A stretch of DNA of 64,000 bases from Mycolicibacterium llatzerense (lineage in GTDB: Bacteria > Actinomycetota > Actinomycetes > Mycobacteriales > Mycobacteriaceae): NCBI RefSeq assembly GCF_000878195.1, contig NZ_JXST01000034.1, positions 1 to 64,000 of the forward strand, read 5' to 3'. Made by a program: the position numbers and the translations under genes. Below the pieces are notes generated by a model. That model did not search any database and was not told the origin of the DNA. It saw only the letters and a program-made list of their open reading frames with translations. This document shows, piece after piece, positions 61,282 to 64,000 of the stretch (within the stretch, counting starts at the first letter, position 1; each line of letters starts with the position of its first letter).

Positions 61282-61761
61282 ATGGCGAAGACGCACCACT
61301 ACGAGCTAGACGTAACGTGGACCGGCAACACCGGTACGGGAACCTCCGGTTACCGCGAGTACGACCGCGCGCACGACGTCAGCGCCGACGGCAAGCCCAC
61401 CATCACCGGTACCGCTGACCCCGCCTTCCGCGGCGATCCGCAACGCTGGAACCCCGAGGAACTTCTCGTGGCCTCCTTGTCGCAGTGTCACATGCTGTGG
61501 GTCCTGGCCCTGTGTTCGCAGGAGGGCATCGTCGTCACCGGCTACACGGACCACCCGTCAGGCACGATGGCCCAAACCCCGGACGGTGGTGGGTATTTCA
61601 CCGAGGTGGTGTTGCGGCCTGTCGTCGAGATCGCCGACGGCCTGCACCGCGACGCTCTCGCTGATGTCCACGAGCGGGCCCATCACCTGTGTTTCATCGC
61701 CAATTCCGTCAACTTCGACGTCCGGTGCGAAGCGCAGGTGACCGTCGCCGAATCGGGGTAA
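61282..61761 (+). CDS. OsmC family peroxidase-like protein
   Basis: The 159-residue protein has the OsmC/Ohr fold pattern, with FRGDPQRWNPEELLVASLSQCHMLWVLALC (about 51-80), where Cys71 is the first peroxidatic-type position, and HHLCFIANSVNFDV with the second Cys (about 135). It may reduce organic hydroperoxides with a thiol. AAAGAGG precedes the ATG. It lies just upstream of the Lrp-type gene on the same strand. Confidence 0.87.
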   Translation: MAKTHHYELDVTWTGNTGTGTSGYREYDRAHDVSADGKPTITGTADPAFRGDPQRWNPEELLVASLSQCHMLWVLALCSQEGIVVTGYTDHPSGTMAQTPDGGGYFTEVVLRPVVEIADGLHRDALADVHERAHHLCFIANSVNFDVRCEAQVTVAESG

Positions 61762-61791
61762 ACCGCGGAGTTCGCCGTGGGAAGATGCCGC

Positions 61792-62274
61792 ATGGCCATC
61801 AAGATCGACGCACTCGATTCGGCGCTGCTGTCGGCGCTGGCGACCGACCCGCGCACCCCGATCCTTGAGCTGGCATCGCGGCTGAAGGTCGCCCGCAACA
61901 CCGTGCAAGCGCGGATGAAGCGGCTCGAGGAGTCCGGTCTGGTCCGTGGCTATCCGCCGAACATCAATCTGTCCGAGCTCGGCTTTGCCGTGCACGCTCT
62001 GGTCTTCGTCGAGACGGACCAGACCAAGATGGACGCGATCATCGAGGCGTTGCGGGATGTGCCGCATGTGCTGGAGGTCCACGCCACGACCGGGCGGGCG
62101 GATCTGCTGGTCCGGATCGCGGCGCAGACGCAGGAGGAACTGCTGAGCGTCATCCAACGGGTGCACCGGATCGACGGGGTCAAGCACTCCGAGACGATGC
62201 TGGCGATGGCGACTCCGGTCGAATACCGATCGCTTCCCCTTGTGCAGTACGTGACGGGGCGTCGAGCAAAATGA
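61792..62274 (+). CDS. Lrp/AsnC family transcriptional regulator
   Basis: The 160-residue protein has an N-terminal helix-turn-helix (TPILELASRLKVARNTVQARMKRLEESGLV, about 22-51) and the RAM ligand domain (about 65-150). It precedes the indolepyruvate ferredoxin oxidoreductase gene by 163 bp, and a TTGATCAA palindrome lies between them. It is a likely amino-acid-responsive regulator of that catabolic enzyme. I chose the ATG at 61792; a GTG at 61777 adds five residues. Confidence 0.87.
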   Translation: MAIKIDALDSALLSALATDPRTPILELASRLKVARNTVQARMKRLEESGLVRGYPPNINLSELGFAVHALVFVETDQTKMDAIIEALRDVPHVLEVHATTGRADLLVRIAAQTQEELLSVIQRVHRIDGVKHSETMLAMATPVEYRSLPLVQYVTGRRAK

Positions 62275-62312
62275 TGCGTGCGTCACAGTGCGCCACGTCA
62301 CAATTGAGCAGT

Positions 62313-62320
62313 TTGATCAA
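62313..62320. promoter_or_regulatory. Candidate Lrp/AsnC site
   Basis: TTGATCAA is a perfect palindrome in the AT-richer gap between the Lrp gene and the oxidoreductase. Lrp-type proteins often bind such AT-rich palindromes, but the site is short. Confidence 0.3.
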
Positions 62321-62437
62321 CATTTCCGCCCACTGTTGACGCAGAACGCATATCGGAGCACATTTCGCTGCACCGATTGCATTTAGTTCTCGCTTTGCAG
62401 CTCACGATCTGAGTTGTGACAAGTGTGGAGGTTGTCA

Positions 62438-64000
62438 GTGACCAGCGTTCTGTCCCGATCCGAATTCACCGCGGTGGAACCCGCCGCGCCCTACGACCTC
62501 GACGACCGCTACCGCTCCGGCGCCGGCCCCGTCCTGCTCACCGGAGTGCAGGCGATCGCCCGGATGATGGTCGAGCAGCACGTCCGCGACCTCCGCGCAG
62601 GCCGCCGCGTCGCGACCTTCGTTTCCGGCTACCAGGGCAGCCCCCTCGGCGGTGTCGACAAGATGCTGCTGGGCATGCCGAGTGTGCTGATCGAGCACGA
62701 CGTCGTCTTCACCCCCGGCTTCAACGAGGAACTCGCCGCCACCGCGGTCTGGGGCAGCCAGACCGACCTCCCCGCCGGAAAAGCGACCCACGACGGCGTC
62801 ATCGGCGTCTGGTACGGCAAGGGGCCGGGCGTCGACCGCGCCACCGACGCACTGCGTCACGCCAACATGTACGGCGTCAACCCCCGCGGCGGAGTCCTGC
62901 TGCTGGTCGGCGACGATCCGGCATCCAAGTCGTCGACCGTCCCCGCCGTCAGCGAGCGGTCCCTCGCGGCCCTCGGCATCCCGGTTCTGTTCCCGCGCAA
63001 CGCCGAAGAGATCATCACCATGGGCATGCAGGGCGTCGCGTTGTCGCGGGCCTCGGGCTGCGTCGTGGCGATGAAGATCGTCGCCGACGTCGCTGACGGC
63101 GCCTGGACCGTCGACGCCGACGTGGCCGATCTCGCGATCATCACACCCGAAATCCTCTGGGACGGAAAGCCGTTCACCTATCGCCAGCGTCCGATGGCCG
63201 CACCCGCCGACAGCCTGCTCGCCGAGGCCGACCTCTACGGCCCGCGCTGGGCGACCGTCCGCGCCTTCGGTGACGTCAACGCCCTCGATGTACTCGAGGT
63301 GGACCCCGTCCGCGCGAAGGTCGGCATCGCGGCCACCGGCACCACCTTCGACGCCGTCCGTCAGGCACTGCTCGACCTCGGTGTCGACGACGCGGCACTG
63401 CACCGTGCGGGAATCCGCTTGCTGCGCATCGGAATGCCGTATCCAGTGGGCCGGCAGTCGGTCACAGAATTCGCGCGCGGCCTCGAGCAGGTGATCGTCG
63501 TCGAGGACAAGACAGCGTTCATCGAAACCCAGGTCCGCGAAATCCTGTACGGCACCGCCGACGCCCCACAGATCATCGGCAAGCACGATGCCGCCGGGGC
63601 ACCACTGTTCCCGCTCGGTGGCGAGCTGACCGCCGCCCGTGTGCTCGCCCCGCTGCGCCGGGTACTGCGTGATCACGTCGAGCTGAAGCGCACGCCGCCG
63701 CCCGCCCTGTCGCTGGAAGTGTTGTCCGCCAAGCGAACCGCGTACTTCTGCAGCGGCTGCCCGCACAACCGCTCCACCGCGATCCCCGAGGGCTCGATCG
63801 GCGGCGGCGGCATCGGTTGCCACACCCTGGTCACCATGTCGGGCCGCAGCGACAGCGCCGTGGTCGGCCTGACACAGATGGGCGGCGAGGGCAGCCAGTG
63901 GATCGGGCAGGCCCCGTTCACCGATGTGCCGCACCTGTTCCAGAACGTCGGAGACGGCACCTTCTTCCACTCCGGACAGCTCGCGGTGCAGGCCTGCATC
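62438..64000 (+). CDS. Indolepyruvate ferredoxin oxidoreductase, fused (5' part)
   Basis: The gene runs off the window; 521 codons are seen of about 1150 expected. GTG at 62438 follows GGAGG. The N-terminus has the pyruvate:ferredoxin-like domain (LTGVQAIARMMVEQ, TFVSGYQGSPLGGVD). GVWYGKGPGVDRATDALRHAN and the Cys-rich FCSGCPHN (about 440) with GGGGIGCHTL follow. It oxidatively decarboxylates arylpyruvates from Trp, Phe or Tyr to acyl-CoA using TPP and ferredoxin. An Lrp-type regulator is next to it. Confidence 0.92.
   Translation, partial: MTSVLSRSEFTAVEPAAPYDLDDRYRSGAGPVLLTGVQAIARMMVEQHVRDLRAGRRVATFVSGYQGSPLGGVDKMLLGMPSVLIEHDVVFTPGFNEELAATAVWGSQTDLPAGKATHDGVIGVWYGKGPGVDRATDALRHANMYGVNPRGGVLLLVGDDPASKSSTVPAVSERSLAALGIPVLFPRNAEEIITMGMQGVALSRASGCVVAMKIVADVADGAWTVDADVADLAIITPEILWDGKPFTYRQRPMAAPADSLLAEADLYGPRWATVRAFGDVNALDVLEVDPVRAKVGIAATGTTFDAVRQALLDLGVDDAALHRAGIRLLRIGMPYPVGRQSVTEFARGLEQVIVVEDKTAFIETQVREILYGTADAPQIIGKHDAAGAPLFPLGGELTAARVLAPLRRVLRDHVELKRTPPPALSLEVLSAKRTAYFCSGCPHNRSTAIPEGSIGGGGIGCHTLVTMSGRSDSAVVGLTQMGGEGSQWIGQAPFTDVPHLFQNVGDGTFFHSGQLAVQACI

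Noticed and set aside
62435..63970. A 511-codon open frame on the minus strand
   Set aside because: It is antisense to the indolepyruvate ferredoxin oxidoreductase, which has clear motifs; the minus frame has none.
1..64000. CRISPR array, insertion sequences, prophage or rRNA
   Set aside because: No regularly spaced repeats, transposase, integrase or capsid-like proteins and no rRNA segments were seen.

Overview
The window is high-GC (judged by eye), densely coded DNA from a mycobacterium, most likely a fast-growing environmental species (Mycolicibacterium type). The evidence is the gene content: two F420-type luciferase-fold oxidoreductases, a WS/DGAT acyltransferase, a cutinase, an LGFP-repeat lipoprotein, a secreted PE-PPE-domain protein, two cytochromes P450, a KstR-type operator, and many start codons placed about 12 bases after a TANNNT hexamer (leaderless mycobacterial transcripts). 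No transposase, integrase, phage gene, CRISPR array, rRNA or complete tRNA was found.

Layout. 1-5039: YaeQ-like protein, sugar O-acetyltransferase, TetR plus PF10118 protein pair, small membrane protein, methyltransferase and a decayed tyrosine phosphatase. A roughly 60-bp dispersed repeat occurs twice here. 5140-9390: serine beta-lactamase-fold esterase under a perfect KstR-type palindrome, MarR-quinone oxidoreductase pair, LLM oxidoreductase, FBP zinc-finger protein. 9642-14829: amino-acid ABC importer with fused binding protein and permease, seven-repeat YVTN beta-propeller, GMC oxidoreductase. 14937-19914: small secreted protein, CorA, LGFP lipoprotein, hydrolase, LLM oxidoreductase and membrane protein. 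19996-25068: divergent MarR, a three-gene Pit phosphate-transport operon, bicupin, P450. 25126-27902: four minus-strand genes (three GNATs and a uridine-kinase-like P-loop protein).

28036-32762 is a phenylalanine/tyrosine degradation locus: hpd, hmgA and fahA overlap head to tail, and phenylalanine hydroxylase converges on them. Together they would take Phe to Tyr and 4-hydroxyphenylpyruvate through homogentisate to fumarate and acetoacetate. An aminotransferase and a maleylacetoacetate isomerase are not in the window. 32874-45419: second P450, aminoglycoside-phosphotransferase remnant, intact tyrosine phosphatase, AraC regulator, squalene-cyclase-like toroid protein, secreted CBM2 protein, MFS pump with a convergent TetR, saccharopine-dehydrogenase-like protein coupled to a hydrolase, methyltransferase, a condensation-domain/GNAT fusion, and another hydrolase.

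45515-64000: type III glutamine synthetase, FAD monooxygenase-like protein, DinB-like protein, YCII protein with an ECF42-type sigma factor, hydrolase, then an envelope block (cutinase, small exported proteins, exported Rieske lipoprotein, WS/DGAT acyltransferase, membrane-anchored GltB-like flavoprotein, CadD, GtrA, PE-PPE hydrolase with a secreted disordered partner). It ends with OsmC, an Lrp regulator and the 5' part of a fused indolepyruvate ferredoxin oxidoreductase that runs off the window. No single new defence-like or mobile system is evident. The most unusual items are the condensation-GNAT fusion, the exported Rieske/cysteine-pair protein couple, the PE-PPE/disordered protein operon, the dispersed repeat, and a P450 lacking the I-helix acid.
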